A stretch of DNA of 36,407 bases. Source: Candidatus Gastranaerophilales bacterium. Lineage in GTDB: Bacteria; Cyanobacteriota; Vampirovibrionia; Gastranaerophilales; Gastranaerophilaceae. The stretch is from the NCBI GenBank assembly GCA_944326125.1, contig CALVCR010000066.1, positions 1-36,407 of the forward strand. The letters run 5' to 3'. Every line of letters begins with the position of its first letter. Within the stretch, counting starts at the first letter, position 1. Below the pieces are notes generated by a model. The model made no database searches and was not told where the DNA came from. It saw only the letters and a list, made by a program, of their open reading frames with translations. Of the stretch, positions 25,097-34,183 are shown piece by piece. Position numbers and translations under genes: made by a program.

Positions 25097-28000
25097 ATGA
25101 CAATATCATTCAGCGGATTAGCGTCAGGTTTAGATACATCTTCCTGGATTGAATCACTTACGGCACTGAAACAGGCTAAAGTTGATACACTTGAGGAAGA
25201 AAAAGAAGCTGTTGCTTTATCCAGAGAAACGCTGAATAATATTAAATCATTCTTTACATCTTTCAGATCACTAATAGAAAAAGTGACTGATACTAAGTTT
25301 AATGTATCCTCTATGGATTTGTTTGCACAAAAACTTGCAACATCTTCAAATACCGACATTTTAACAGCAATCGCAACTCCTGAAGCTGATGAAGGCACGT
25401 ATGAAATAAAAGTCGACAAACTTGCCAGCAATGCTAAAGCTACCAGTGAATATACATACTACACAACTATTGTTGAAACCACTACGGCAACTAATAATTC
25501 TAAACTTAAAGATCTGGGAATAAAATCCGGCAATATTGGAGTTACAGTTAACGGTGCGGAACAAATCGTTAATATAAGCGAAAATGATACAATAAAAGAA
25601 CTTGTAAACAAGCTTACAAATATTGGAGCTAATGCAAGCTTTAACGAAGAAACAGGGATATTCAATATAAATGTTGGAGCAGATGCCATTAATGACATTG
25701 ATAATACGGGCATTATTGACGGATTAAACTTGAGCGGAGTAAATAAAGGCTATTCATCAGGAGAATTAACCACAGAAAAAATTGAAACCGTTTACAATCC
25801 TGCAGACGGAAATACAAAGGTTTCCGAACTGGGAGTAAAAGCCGGTGACATTATTATCCAGGCTAATGATGCAGAATATCAACTGACAATCGAAGATGAT
25901 GATACCATTCAAGATATTCTGGACGCACTTAATGCCAATAATATTGATGCTAAACTGGAAAACGGCATATTTTCAATTAATAATGCAATTATAGTTGATG
26001 ACGGGACTACAGACTTAATTGATGCATTTGGTTTGACAAGCGAAATCGGCTCAAGCACACAAAAAAGCGACAGCCTGTCTCAGGAAACCCAAATTACCGA
26101 AACAGTAAGTGCAACTTCCGATACATTGCTAAAGGATTTAAACGGGGCTTCAGGGCTAAAAGACGGAGATACGGTAATCGTTAAAGATGCTGAAAATAAC
26201 TTTACCACTATTACATTAAGTGAAACAAGTACTCTTGGAGATTTAATTGACAAACTAAATGATGCAGGTTTAACAGCTATACTTAGAAGCAACGGGAAAG
26301 TCGCAATTTCAGACGGCATTATCACCGGCGGAAGCTTTGACCTTGAAGGAGTTCTCGGACTTGAATTCGGTCAAATATCAGGAATTGTTACCGGTTCATC
26401 ATTAATAACTGAAACAGAAGTATATGCAGATGAAAATACTACATTTTCAGAACTCGGTATAGACTCTGCTGAATTCCAGGTCCTAAATTCCGACGGCGAC
26501 CTTGTTACAAGCTTGAATATAACCGGAAGTCAGACTCTGGGCGAGCTTTTTGAGAATTTAAGCACTAATTACGGAATTGAAGGATCTATCAGCAACGGAG
26601 TTATAAGACTCACATCCGATAGTGGAAATGTTCTTATTGCAGATGAATTAGGCATTGGAACAGAAACTATAGTATCACAAACAATCATAACTCAAACTTC
26701 AAACTCAAATATAGAATGGTCAAATACTATTACAGCAGACAGTTCAACAACATTTGCAGACCTTGGGCTTGATGGTTTGGAATATCAAATAACAAATGCA
26801 GAGGACAGTGTTTTATTAGAAGGACAGCTTGAAGGAACTGTTCAAGACTGGTTTAATACTCTCTCCGGATATGGCATAACAGCATCTATAAATGACGGGA
26901 TTATCTCCTTCACATCTGCAAACGGAAACAAAATTATAGGCGAAGCAGCAGATGCAATGGGCTTGGAAACTACGACAAGCATAAGTACTGTAACGAATAT
27001 AGTAGTATCTTCAGAAAGTCCTCTATACTCAACAGTGACACAAACAGTTTGGGCTGATGGAAATACACGGCTGGACGAAATTATTGACTGGAACAACTCA
27101 TCTTCATCTACAGTCACTTACAACATTACCGGGACTATTAATTCTGATGGAGAAGTTACTCTTTATGATGAATACAATTCTCCATTAGCCAGTGTAACTC
27201 TTTCTGCTGATATGACCGTACAGGAAATGCTGGATGAACTTGCGAAGATCGGAGTAAAAGGTCATATATCCAACGGTGTTATTACACTCGATGCCGGAGA
27301 TAAACAGTACCTCAAAGGTGATATTATTGATGCATTAGGCATTGAAAATACCATCCATTCAAAAACTGTATTATCAGCAGAATACACATATGCCACAATC
27401 TCTGCAATAACCTCAAAAGATCCGGCATTAAGCGATTTAACACAGTTAGGACAAGACTATGGCTCTTACACAATCACCGGCACACTTAACGCTGACGGAT
27501 CAATCACAGGAGGCACTGTTGTTGCCGTGTCAACAGAAGCCGACTTGAAAGCAATGGCTGAATATACTTATGAAGGCGAATCTTATAATGGTTATATATT
27601 TGTTTTAACAAATGATATAAAGTTAACCGACTCCAACTGGGAACACCAGATTCAACTTGGAGATGCAAGTATTTTTGACGGACAAGGTCATAATATTGAA
27701 CTTAATATATCAAGCTCCGGAAATGCTGCACTATTTCATTCTGCAGGAGGTGATTGGGGTGGAATAAAAAATCTTTCTACAAGCGGGACTGTTATTGCAC
27801 TTGGCACCGGTACAGCTGCTGGAATCACAAACTTTTTATGGAGTGATAGTACTTTTATAAATGTTTCTTCTTCAGCAACTCTTATTTCAAAGAATGGAAG
27901 CGCGTCCGGACTTATTGGAACCTCATTATCAAATTCCAGTATCAGAAATGTTGAATTCTCTGGAACTATTATTGCAAACAGCGGGAAGATCGGTGGTATT

Positions 28001-31000
28001 GTTGGTACATTGGGGTGTGTATTAGAACAGGCTGTTTTTAGCGGTACAATTAATGCTGCACAACAAACGAATTCATATATTGGAGGTATTGCCGGATATA
28101 TGGAATCAACCGCTTCCGTAAGAAGATCAATAGTAACAGGAGACGTTCTGGTCACTGATACAACTTCTGGAACCTACAATATTGGAAATGTAGCAGGCTA
28201 TCTTGAATTACAAACAAATAGAACCATAAATATTGCAAATACATGTTATACCTATAGCTCTAATAGTCATTGGGGAGCAACTGGTAACGGAGGTAATGCT
28301 GTGAATAGTTATGTATCTGAAGTAATCAGCACAACAGAAGAAAAACTTGTAACTGATGCTGCAGGTATACTAAATTTAGCTCCTGAGGTATTCACCTATG
28401 ATCCTGATAATCCTGAAGGTGGAATTCACAAACGTGCAGTTTCCTCGCGTAATATTGATATTTATGACAGCAATAACAACCTGGTAGATACAGTTGTTGT
28501 TCATGATGGAATGAGTTTAAACGACATTAATAGCGAACTGAGTAAATACGGTGTTGAATTTACACTTGGCGGAGGCGGTGTAATCGGTGTAGACAACTCC
28601 GGAACGCATTATATTGACGGCGGCTTCCTTGATAATTTAGGTATCAAACTTGAGGGAGTTAATGTTTTTGAAGAAATCGATTCAGTTGAAGAATCTGCTT
28701 CAGATCAATTTACTACCGAAGGCAAAGGTTATATAACAGAAGATACCCTATGGAATGATATAGAAGGAAACCTCCAGACTGGCAACGGGATTGATGTTGT
28801 TAATGAAGACGGTTTCGTCGCAAATATCCAAACGGCTGGAAAGACCCTTGGCGAAATATTTGACGAACTTGCAATATACGGCATAACAGGGTCTATTAAT
28901 GATGGAAAATTAACTTTTACAAGTCAAAACGGATACAGTATATCAGACCCGATCGATCTTGTAGATGAAACTGGCTGGACATTCACAACCAACATCTCCT
29001 CCGGAACCACTGCCGGTAAAGTTTTTGAATCCACTCAAACAGTAACTTATACAGAAGAAAGCGCAATTACTCTGAATACCAAACTTGGAGACTTTTTAGA
29101 TTTAAGCGATACTATAATTTATAATCATAATGTCTCTGACGGAAGTGTAAATGAAAAAGATCTTAACGACCTTGCTCAAGATAACTATAATAAGACAGCT
29201 GAAGAACTTACCGTAGCAGAATTCTTAAATATTTTGCATTGGGATCTCAACTACGATACCGGCTTTTCCGACAATGGAGAAATTTCTTTATCAATTGAAG
29301 ATGGAAGCTATTACCTTAGCGGCTCAATCTTTGACCAGATGGGTATTGACATTGAATCCGGAGTTACTACCGGCGTATCACTGACATCTTCCAGTGCAGT
29401 TACGTATGAATCTATTGTTGGTATCCAAACAGTCACAACCGGCGCTACACAAACTTCTACAAGCGCTGTTACATACGCCGAGTACACAGGTTATAGCACT
29501 TTTGCCACAGTTAACGAATCGACTACACTAACAAGCGGAAGCTACGTTATATCAACAACTGCGGACTTACAAAAACTTTCAACAATGACTAATAGCGGTA
29601 AAATTGGTGCTGACACATATTTTATCCTGGCTAATAATATAAACTTTTCAAACACAACACTTACTGCAATAGGAACAGAAGCTAATCCGTTTAAAGGAAC
29701 CTTTAACGGAAACGGATACACAATAAGCAATCTAAAACTAACATCAACAACTACCGGCAGAATTGCGTTGTTTGGAGTTACAAAAGGTGCTACGATCACA
29801 AATATAGGAGTATCAAATTTAAATATTAGCACAAGTTCAGCTGATGGCGGCCAAGTTGGCGGACTTGTAGGTATTGCATATTCTTCAACTAAAATATCTA
29901 ACAGTTATGTAACAGGAACTATTAGAATAACAGGCTCAAATGGCGGTTGTGTTGCAGGACTTGTAGGAAACTTAAGAGAAAAAAGTTCTGTTACCAATTG
30001 CGCAGCCAGTGTATATGTAAGTGCAACAGGAGACAACATCGGCGGTTTTGTCGGAATGGTTAAACAAGCCTCCATTGAAGATAGTTTTGCAAAAGGAACC
30101 GTAACTGGAGGTGGCAAGAAAGTAGGCGGATTTGCAGGAAACTCTTATTCCGCAACTATAAAAGATTCATGGTCAAGCGGAAGCGTAAGCGGAAGTTCTA
30201 ATATTGGCGGATTTTTAGGTTATGCTGAAAATACGCCGAGTATTTCAAATTCAAAATTCTATAATAATAGCAGTCTTTCAGGTTGCGGCAATAACAGCTC
30301 TTTAAGCGGTATTACGAAGATGACAGGATCAGCACCGACCACATCTGTCACATCAAAGCTAGGCTCCAAAATAGTAATACCAAAACAAACAAAAACAATG
30401 ACTTCAAGTACAACTTTTGCCCAGCTGGGACTTTCTGCTAATGAAACAATAACACTCATATCAGATGGAACAACATATACTTATACTGTTACTACAACAG
30501 CTTCAGTAGGAACATTGATGAATTACTTGAATGGTAAAGGATTCACAACATCCCTAACCTCAGGTAAACTCACCATTAAAGGTGCTGAAGGAGTATATTT
30601 TAAAACAGACTTCTCTGACACACTTGACGGTTTATTAAATTTCGCGGAAAAATCCGGATACGGCTCAAGCGGGATTGCAACACTCCAAACTATGACGCTC
30701 ACTTCCACTGAGACTATTACGGAAGATACTTCCATGAGTGAGATTTATGATTTTAACCCAGCTCATCCATCAGAAGAAATTTGTATAATAGATAATGGTA
30801 GCAGAAAGTATATTGCTATAAGTCCAAATGATACTATTGGTGAATTTATAGACAAAATGAATGACGCAGGGATACAAGCCTCCCTTTTAAACGGAAAACT
30901 ATATTTAACACCTGAATCAGGAATTACCTTTGAGCATTATCAGGGAAATGATTACTTGCTAGGCGCCTTTAATATTGATGATGAAGCTTATTATAAAACA

Positions 31001-31150
31001 TACGTTGAGCAAACAATGACCACTTCGGATCCTTTATACACCGGCGAAACCAAAACCCTCACTGGAGATACAACTATTAGTGATCTGGGACTTTCTGCAA
31101 GCAATATTAATATTGAAATATCAAAAATGGCGAAATTGTCGGTTCAATAA
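25097..31150 (+). CDS. Giant FliD-like protein, paralogue 2, N-terminal part up to a frameshift
   Basis: A 2017-residue frame opening with the same FliD N-domain as paralogue 1 (SGLASGLDTSSWIESLTALK, then a near-identical KSFFTSFRS region). Then come about 11-12 Flagellin-IN-like repeats interrupted by two GLUG modules (residues ~807-1081 and ~1480-1722). The frame ends in the middle of a repeat with the non-family tail MAKLSVQ. One base of slippage restores the repeat, so the intact protein would have about 3012 residues. Alone, this product lacks the FliD C-domain and probably cannot form a cap. The start at 25097 matches paralogue 1; its ribosome site is weak (GAGACGG). Confidence 0.82.
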   Translation: MTISFSGLASGLDTSSWIESLTALKQAKVDTLEEEKEAVALSRETLNNIKSFFTSFRSLIEKVTDTKFNVSSMDLFAQKLATSSNTDILTAIATPEADEGTYEIKVDKLASNAKATSEYTYYTTIVETTTATNNSKLKDLGIKSGNIGVTVNGAEQIVNISENDTIKELVNKLTNIGANASFNEETGIFNINVGADAINDIDNTGIIDGLNLSGVNKGYSSGELTTEKIETVYNPADGNTKVSELGVKAGDIIIQANDAEYQLTIEDDDTIQDILDALNANNIDAKLENGIFSINNAIIVDDGTTDLIDAFGLTSEIGSSTQKSDSLSQETQITETVSATSDTLLKDLNGASGLKDGDTVIVKDAENNFTTITLSETSTLGDLIDKLNDAGLTAILRSNGKVAISDGIITGGSFDLEGVLGLEFGQISGIVTGSSLITETEVYADENTTFSELGIDSAEFQVLNSDGDLVTSLNITGSQTLGELFENLSTNYGIEGSISNGVIRLTSDSGNVLIADELGIGTETIVSQTIITQTSNSNIEWSNTITADSSTTFADLGLDGLEYQITNAEDSVLLEGQLEGTVQDWFNTLSGYGITASINDGIISFTSANGNKIIGEAADAMGLETTTSISTVTNIVVSSESPLYSTVTQTVWADGNTRLDEIIDWNNSSSSTVTYNITGTINSDGEVTLYDEYNSPLASVTLSADMTVQEMLDELAKIGVKGHISNGVITLDAGDKQYLKGDIIDALGIENTIHSKTVLSAEYTYATISAITSKDPALSDLTQLGQDYGSYTITGTLNADGSITGGTVVAVSTEADLKAMAEYTYEGESYNGYIFVLTNDIKLTDSNWEHQIQLGDASIFDGQGHNIELNISSSGNAALFHSAGGDWGGIKNLSTSGTVIALGTGTAAGITNFLWSDSTFINVSSSATLISKNGSASGLIGTSLSNSSIRNVEFSGTIIANSGKIGGIVGTLGCVLEQAVFSGTINAAQQTNSYIGGIAGYMESTASVRRSIVTGDVLVTDTTSGTYNIGNVAGYLELQTNRTINIANTCYTYSSNSHWGATGNGGNAVNSYVSEVISTTEEKLVTDAAGILNLAPEVFTYDPDNPEGGIHKRAVSSRNIDIYDSNNNLVDTVVVHDGMSLNDINSELSKYGVEFTLGGGGVIGVDNSGTHYIDGGFLDNLGIKLEGVNVFEEIDSVEESASDQFTTEGKGYITEDTLWNDIEGNLQTGNGIDVVNEDGFVANIQTAGKTLGEIFDELAIYGITGSINDGKLTFTSQNGYSISDPIDLVDETGWTFTTNISSGTTAGKVFESTQTVTYTEESAITLNTKLGDFLDLSDTIIYNHNVSDGSVNEKDLNDLAQDNYNKTAEELTVAEFLNILHWDLNYDTGFSDNGEISLSIEDGSYYLSGSIFDQMGIDIESGVTTGVSLTSSSAVTYESIVGIQTVTTGATQTSTSAVTYAEYTGYSTFATVNESTTLTSGSYVISTTADLQKLSTMTNSGKIGADTYFILANNINFSNTTLTAIGTEANPFKGTFNGNGYTISNLKLTSTTTGRIALFGVTKGATITNIGVSNLNISTSSADGGQVGGLVGIAYSSTKISNSYVTGTIRITGSNGGCVAGLVGNLREKSSVTNCAASVYVSATGDNIGGFVGMVKQASIEDSFAKGTVTGGGKKVGGFAGNSYSATIKDSWSSGSVSGSSNIGGFLGYAENTPSISNSKFYNNSSLSGCGNNSSLSGITKMTGSAPTTSVTSKLGSKIVIPKQTKTMTSSTTFAQLGLSANETITLISDGTTYTYTVTTTASVGTLMNYLNGKGFTTSLTSGKLTIKGAEGVYFKTDFSDTLDGLLNFAEKSGYGSSGIATLQTMTLTSTETITEDTSMSEIYDFNPAHPSEEICIIDNGSRKYIAISPNDTIGEFIDKMNDAGIQASLLNGKLYLTPESGITFEHYQGNDYLLGAFNIDDEAYYKTYVEQTMTTSDPLYTGETKTLTGDTTISDLGLSASNINIEISKMAKLSVQ
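27517..28340 (+). repeat. First GLUG-type adhesin module in FliD paralogue 2
   Basis: Residues about 807-1081 begin with the entry pattern VSTEADLKAMAEYTYEG. Repeats follow in which a G-(G/S)-(I/L)-(A/V/I)-G core alternates with SIRNVEFSGTI-like strands. This is the beta-helix pattern of GLUG repeats found in bacterial surface adhesins. It is absent from paralogue 1. Confidence 0.75.
29536..30262 (+). repeat. Second GLUG-type adhesin module in FliD paralogue 2
   Basis: Residues about 1480-1722 begin ISTTADLQKLSTMTNSG, then FKGTFNGNGYTISNLKL, then four clear GLUG units: GGLVGIAYSSTKISNSYVTG, AGLVGNLREKSSVTNCAA, GGFVGMVKQASIEDSFAKG and GGFAGNSYSATIKDSWSSG. A fifth, partial unit follows (GGFLGYAENTPSISNSKF). 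This is the best-preserved GLUG block in the window. Confidence 0.88.
31121..31131 (+). other. Single-base frameshift site in an A-run
   Basis: The run at 31123-31127 has five As. Frame 2 reads TCA AAA ATG GCG and stops at 31150. Re-reading one A gives AAA AAT GGC GAA, i.e. KNGEIVGSIKASSSS, which continues the repeat and is open to 34134. One missing A, or a -1 slip of the lysine codon AAA onto AAA, explains it. Confidence 0.88.
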
Positions 31151-34134
31151 AAGCTTCCTCAAGTTCAACCACAATAAACGACATTATCCAACAGCTTGAT
31201 GCATACGGTATTGAAGCTTCAGTAGAAAACGGAAAATTCAAAGTAACCGGATACAGCGATGATTATTATATCTCAAATATCAGCTCACAGCTTGCAAAAG
31301 CTCTCAATCTTGAAGAAGCTAACGGCAGCGATAATCCTTATTATACAAACAAGCCGGGAGAAACGGAAGGCAGCTCTGACAGGCTTACCCATGAGTCTCT
31401 TGAAAAAATAACGCTTGATACTAAATTTGGAGATATAAAAGGATACAAAAACGGCCTTGTTTATATCGAAAGCGCAGGCGGAAATGTTATTGCAACAATC
31501 ACGATGAGTGAAACAAATACCGTAAGAGATTTATTTAATATGCTTGAATCCTACGGTATAAGCGGAAGTGTTGATTCCTCCGGAAAAGTAACGTTGCAAT
31601 CCACAAACGGAAGAAGTATTTCCGGTGACTTAGTAACTTTATTTGATCTTAACAAGTCTGAAACAGTACAATCAGGCACAGTTAATACAAAATCAAACAC
31701 ACTGCTTACAACATCTACCGTAAGTGCAACTTTAACCACTAAATTAGCAGATCTCGCTAACGGAAGTTACCAAGACGGTTTTATAACGATTGTAAAAAAC
31801 GGAGCTGAAACAAATATTTCATTATCAGCTGACGAAACTATCGGATCATTAATGGAAAAACTCCGTGCACAAGGATTTTCAACCTCATTTACAAACGGTC
31901 AGCTTACAGTAAGTGCAAACAGTGACATTAAACTCAAAAAATACACTGGAACATCACAAGCTTCTAATGCATTAGAGCTATTGGGAATAGACGAAGCCAA
32001 CTGGAAAGATACCAGCACATATAAAGCCGGAAGCGCAGAAATCACGACAATTTATACGTCTACAACATCTGTCGAGGGAACAACCCAGCTCGGAGAGCTT
32101 GGTATTACAGACGGATATTTCTATATTTACAATAACGGTGTCCGCTATAAAGCAATGGTTTCATCAACAGATACCTTTAACGACTTAAGAGAAACACTCG
32201 CAAGATTCGGCGTACAATCAGGTTTAATAAATATAAATGGTGAGACAAGGTTTGTTTTAACAGGCAACGGCGAAAGCTATATGGAATCTGTACCTAATTC
32301 ATCAAACATAGTAGACGTTCTATTCCCTAATGGTATTGAAACAACCTATGATTACTCTGCAAACCTGCAAACTTCAGTAACAACAAAACACACAATAACT
32401 GCAGAAAAAGATGTTCTGCTCAGCGAATTTGATACGGATTGGGGAACTTCAACCCTAACCAGTGCTGGAACACTTTCCTTAACAATTGACGGGCAAAACC
32501 ATACAATTACAATAGGAACGGATGAAACTTTCGGAAGTCTTATGCAAAAATTCGAAGAGCTGGGAATAAATGCATCTCTGGCAAACGGAAAACTTACTTT
32601 ATCCGCAGGCAGCAAAGACTTCACTATCAATCAGACCGGTTCAAGTTCAAATCTGATTAATAACCTTGGTTTGACATACAGCGACGACCTTGGCGGCTAC
32701 ATGTCAAGTGATTCGATCGTAGAAGCTACCACTACAACTATTGTTGAAGAAACAGGCTCAGTCGCAAACAGTGCTGATTATTCAACAAAATTAGGCCTTG
32801 TTAATATTTCATCAGGGACTTTCTCTATATATAGAGACGGACAAAAAGCTGTTATACAAATTGATGAAGACGATACGTTTGCAGACCTTAGAAGTAAAAT
32901 ATCTTCGGTATTTTCCGATGTTGATTTGAAATTTGAAAACGGAATGCTTCAAATTTATTCAAAAACAGAAGGTGTTGAAATCAATGCTAGTGCAAGTTCT
33001 GACAGTTCTAACATAACAGCAGTCCTCGGACTTACATCTACAGATGGAATGGTAACAGCCTCCAGAGAAATTTATCGTGTAAGCGGAGATTCGCTGCTCA
33101 CTGAGTCAGGTTTGTTTAGGAAAGGTGATGTAACAGAAGGTACATTCACTATTGGCGATGCCACATTTGAAATTACAAGCACAACAACACTCAATGACAT
33201 TATCTCTCAGATTAATGCTTCAGAAAAATCCAATGCCTCTGCATACTGGGATTCCGTTGACGGCAAGCTCGTAATAGAATCCAGAACCTCAGGAGCTGCT
33301 CTTATTAACATAGAAAGCGGAACCAGCAACTTTACGGACATTATGGGCTATACTTCAACAGACAGCTCCGGTATCAAACGACTCAATTCAGGTGCGCAAG
33401 AAATCGGAAGCAACGCAAAATTTTCTATTAACGGAACAAATTACACATCTACGTCAAACACCGTTACAAGTGATATTTCAAGAATAAAAGGTGTAACCCT
33501 TAATCTGAAGAAAATATCAGAAGAAGGCGAAAGCGTAACTCTAACTATAGAAAAAGATTCCGAAAAACTTATGGATGCAATTTCAGAAATTGTAGATTCA
33601 TATAATGAACTTATTGAAAATGTAGACAAAGAAATAGCAAGTGACGGTCAATTAAAAGACCAAACAATGCTTAAGCTTATCCGTAACCAGTTAAGGAATC
33701 TTATGACAGGCTCCTCTTACGGAAACTCTGTATTTAAAAATCTTGACGCAATCGGTATAGATTTTGACAGTGCAAGTGCAAATGATATTTCAACAGAAAA
33801 CGTAAATAAACTCTTCTTTGACGAAGATAAGTTCCTTGAAGCATATACAGAGGATTCTGAAGCGCTAAAAGATCTCCTTATAGGAACTGAAGATAACCCT
33901 GGCATCTTCATAAGAGTAGAAGATATTGTTGAATCTTCACTAAAATCAGTTACCGGATATTTTGATTCTGCCGATAAATCCTATGCAGACGAAATAGAAC
34001 GTTATGATACAAAAATTGAAAGAGCTAATAAAGCAGTTGAAAGATATAGAGCAAGATTAGAAGCTAAATTCCAATCAATGGATATGCTTATTGCGAATAT
34101 GCAAAATCAGTACAGCTCATTTTTATCTTTATAG
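31126..34134 (+). CDS. Giant FliD-like protein, paralogue 2, C-terminal part after the frameshift
   Basis: Coding sequence resumes at 31126 in frame 1; the first ATG in this frame is 31504 and has no ribosome site, so a separate start is doubtful. It encodes about 1002 residues. The last six or seven Flagellin-IN-like repeats closely follow the last repeats of paralogue 1 (for example TEGTFTIGDATFEI against TEGTFTIGNAVFTI). Then comes a FliD C-domain of about 222 residues (IVDSYNELIENV, FKNLDAIGID, VTGYFDSADKSYADEIERYD, ending NMQNQYSSFLSL). Joined to the upstream part it gives a full FliD-type protein with about 18 repeats. Whether the genome really carries the lesion needs raw reads. Confidence 0.82.
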   Translation, partial: NGEIVGSIKASSSSTTINDIIQQLDAYGIEASVENGKFKVTGYSDDYYISNISSQLAKALNLEEANGSDNPYYTNKPGETEGSSDRLTHESLEKITLDTKFGDIKGYKNGLVYIESAGGNVIATITMSETNTVRDLFNMLESYGISGSVDSSGKVTLQSTNGRSISGDLVTLFDLNKSETVQSGTVNTKSNTLLTTSTVSATLTTKLADLANGSYQDGFITIVKNGAETNISLSADETIGSLMEKLRAQGFSTSFTNGQLTVSANSDIKLKKYTGTSQASNALELLGIDEANWKDTSTYKAGSAEITTIYTSTTSVEGTTQLGELGITDGYFYIYNNGVRYKAMVSSTDTFNDLRETLARFGVQSGLININGETRFVLTGNGESYMESVPNSSNIVDVLFPNGIETTYDYSANLQTSVTTKHTITAEKDVLLSEFDTDWGTSTLTSAGTLSLTIDGQNHTITIGTDETFGSLMQKFEELGINASLANGKLTLSAGSKDFTINQTGSSSNLINNLGLTYSDDLGGYMSSDSIVEATTTTIVEETGSVANSADYSTKLGLVNISSGTFSIYRDGQKAVIQIDEDDTFADLRSKISSVFSDVDLKFENGMLQIYSKTEGVEINASASSDSSNITAVLGLTSTDGMVTASREIYRVSGDSLLTESGLFRKGDVTEGTFTIGDATFEITSTTTLNDIISQINASEKSNASAYWDSVDGKLVIESRTSGAALINIESGTSNFTDIMGYTSTDSSGIKRLNSGAQEIGSNAKFSINGTNYTSTSNTVTSDISRIKGVTLNLKKISEEGESVTLTIEKDSEKLMDAISEIVDSYNELIENVDKEIASDGQLKDQTMLKLIRNQLRNLMTGSSYGNSVFKNLDAIGIDFDSASANDISTENVNKLFFDEDKFLEAYTEDSEALKDLLIGTEDNPGIFIRVEDIVESSLKSVTGYFDSADKSYADEIERYDTKIERANKAVERYRARLEAKFQSMDMLIANMQNQYSSFLSL

Positions 34135-34183
34135 AGGGTAAACATTTACAATCCTTAATACACTTCTGTGCTAAATTATTGAT

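Noticed and set aside
31504-34134. The downstream FliD piece as an independent gene starting at ATG 31504
   Set aside because: The frame codes for repeat sequence from 31126 on, and no promoter or ribosome site precedes 31504; it is the rest of a frameshifted gene.
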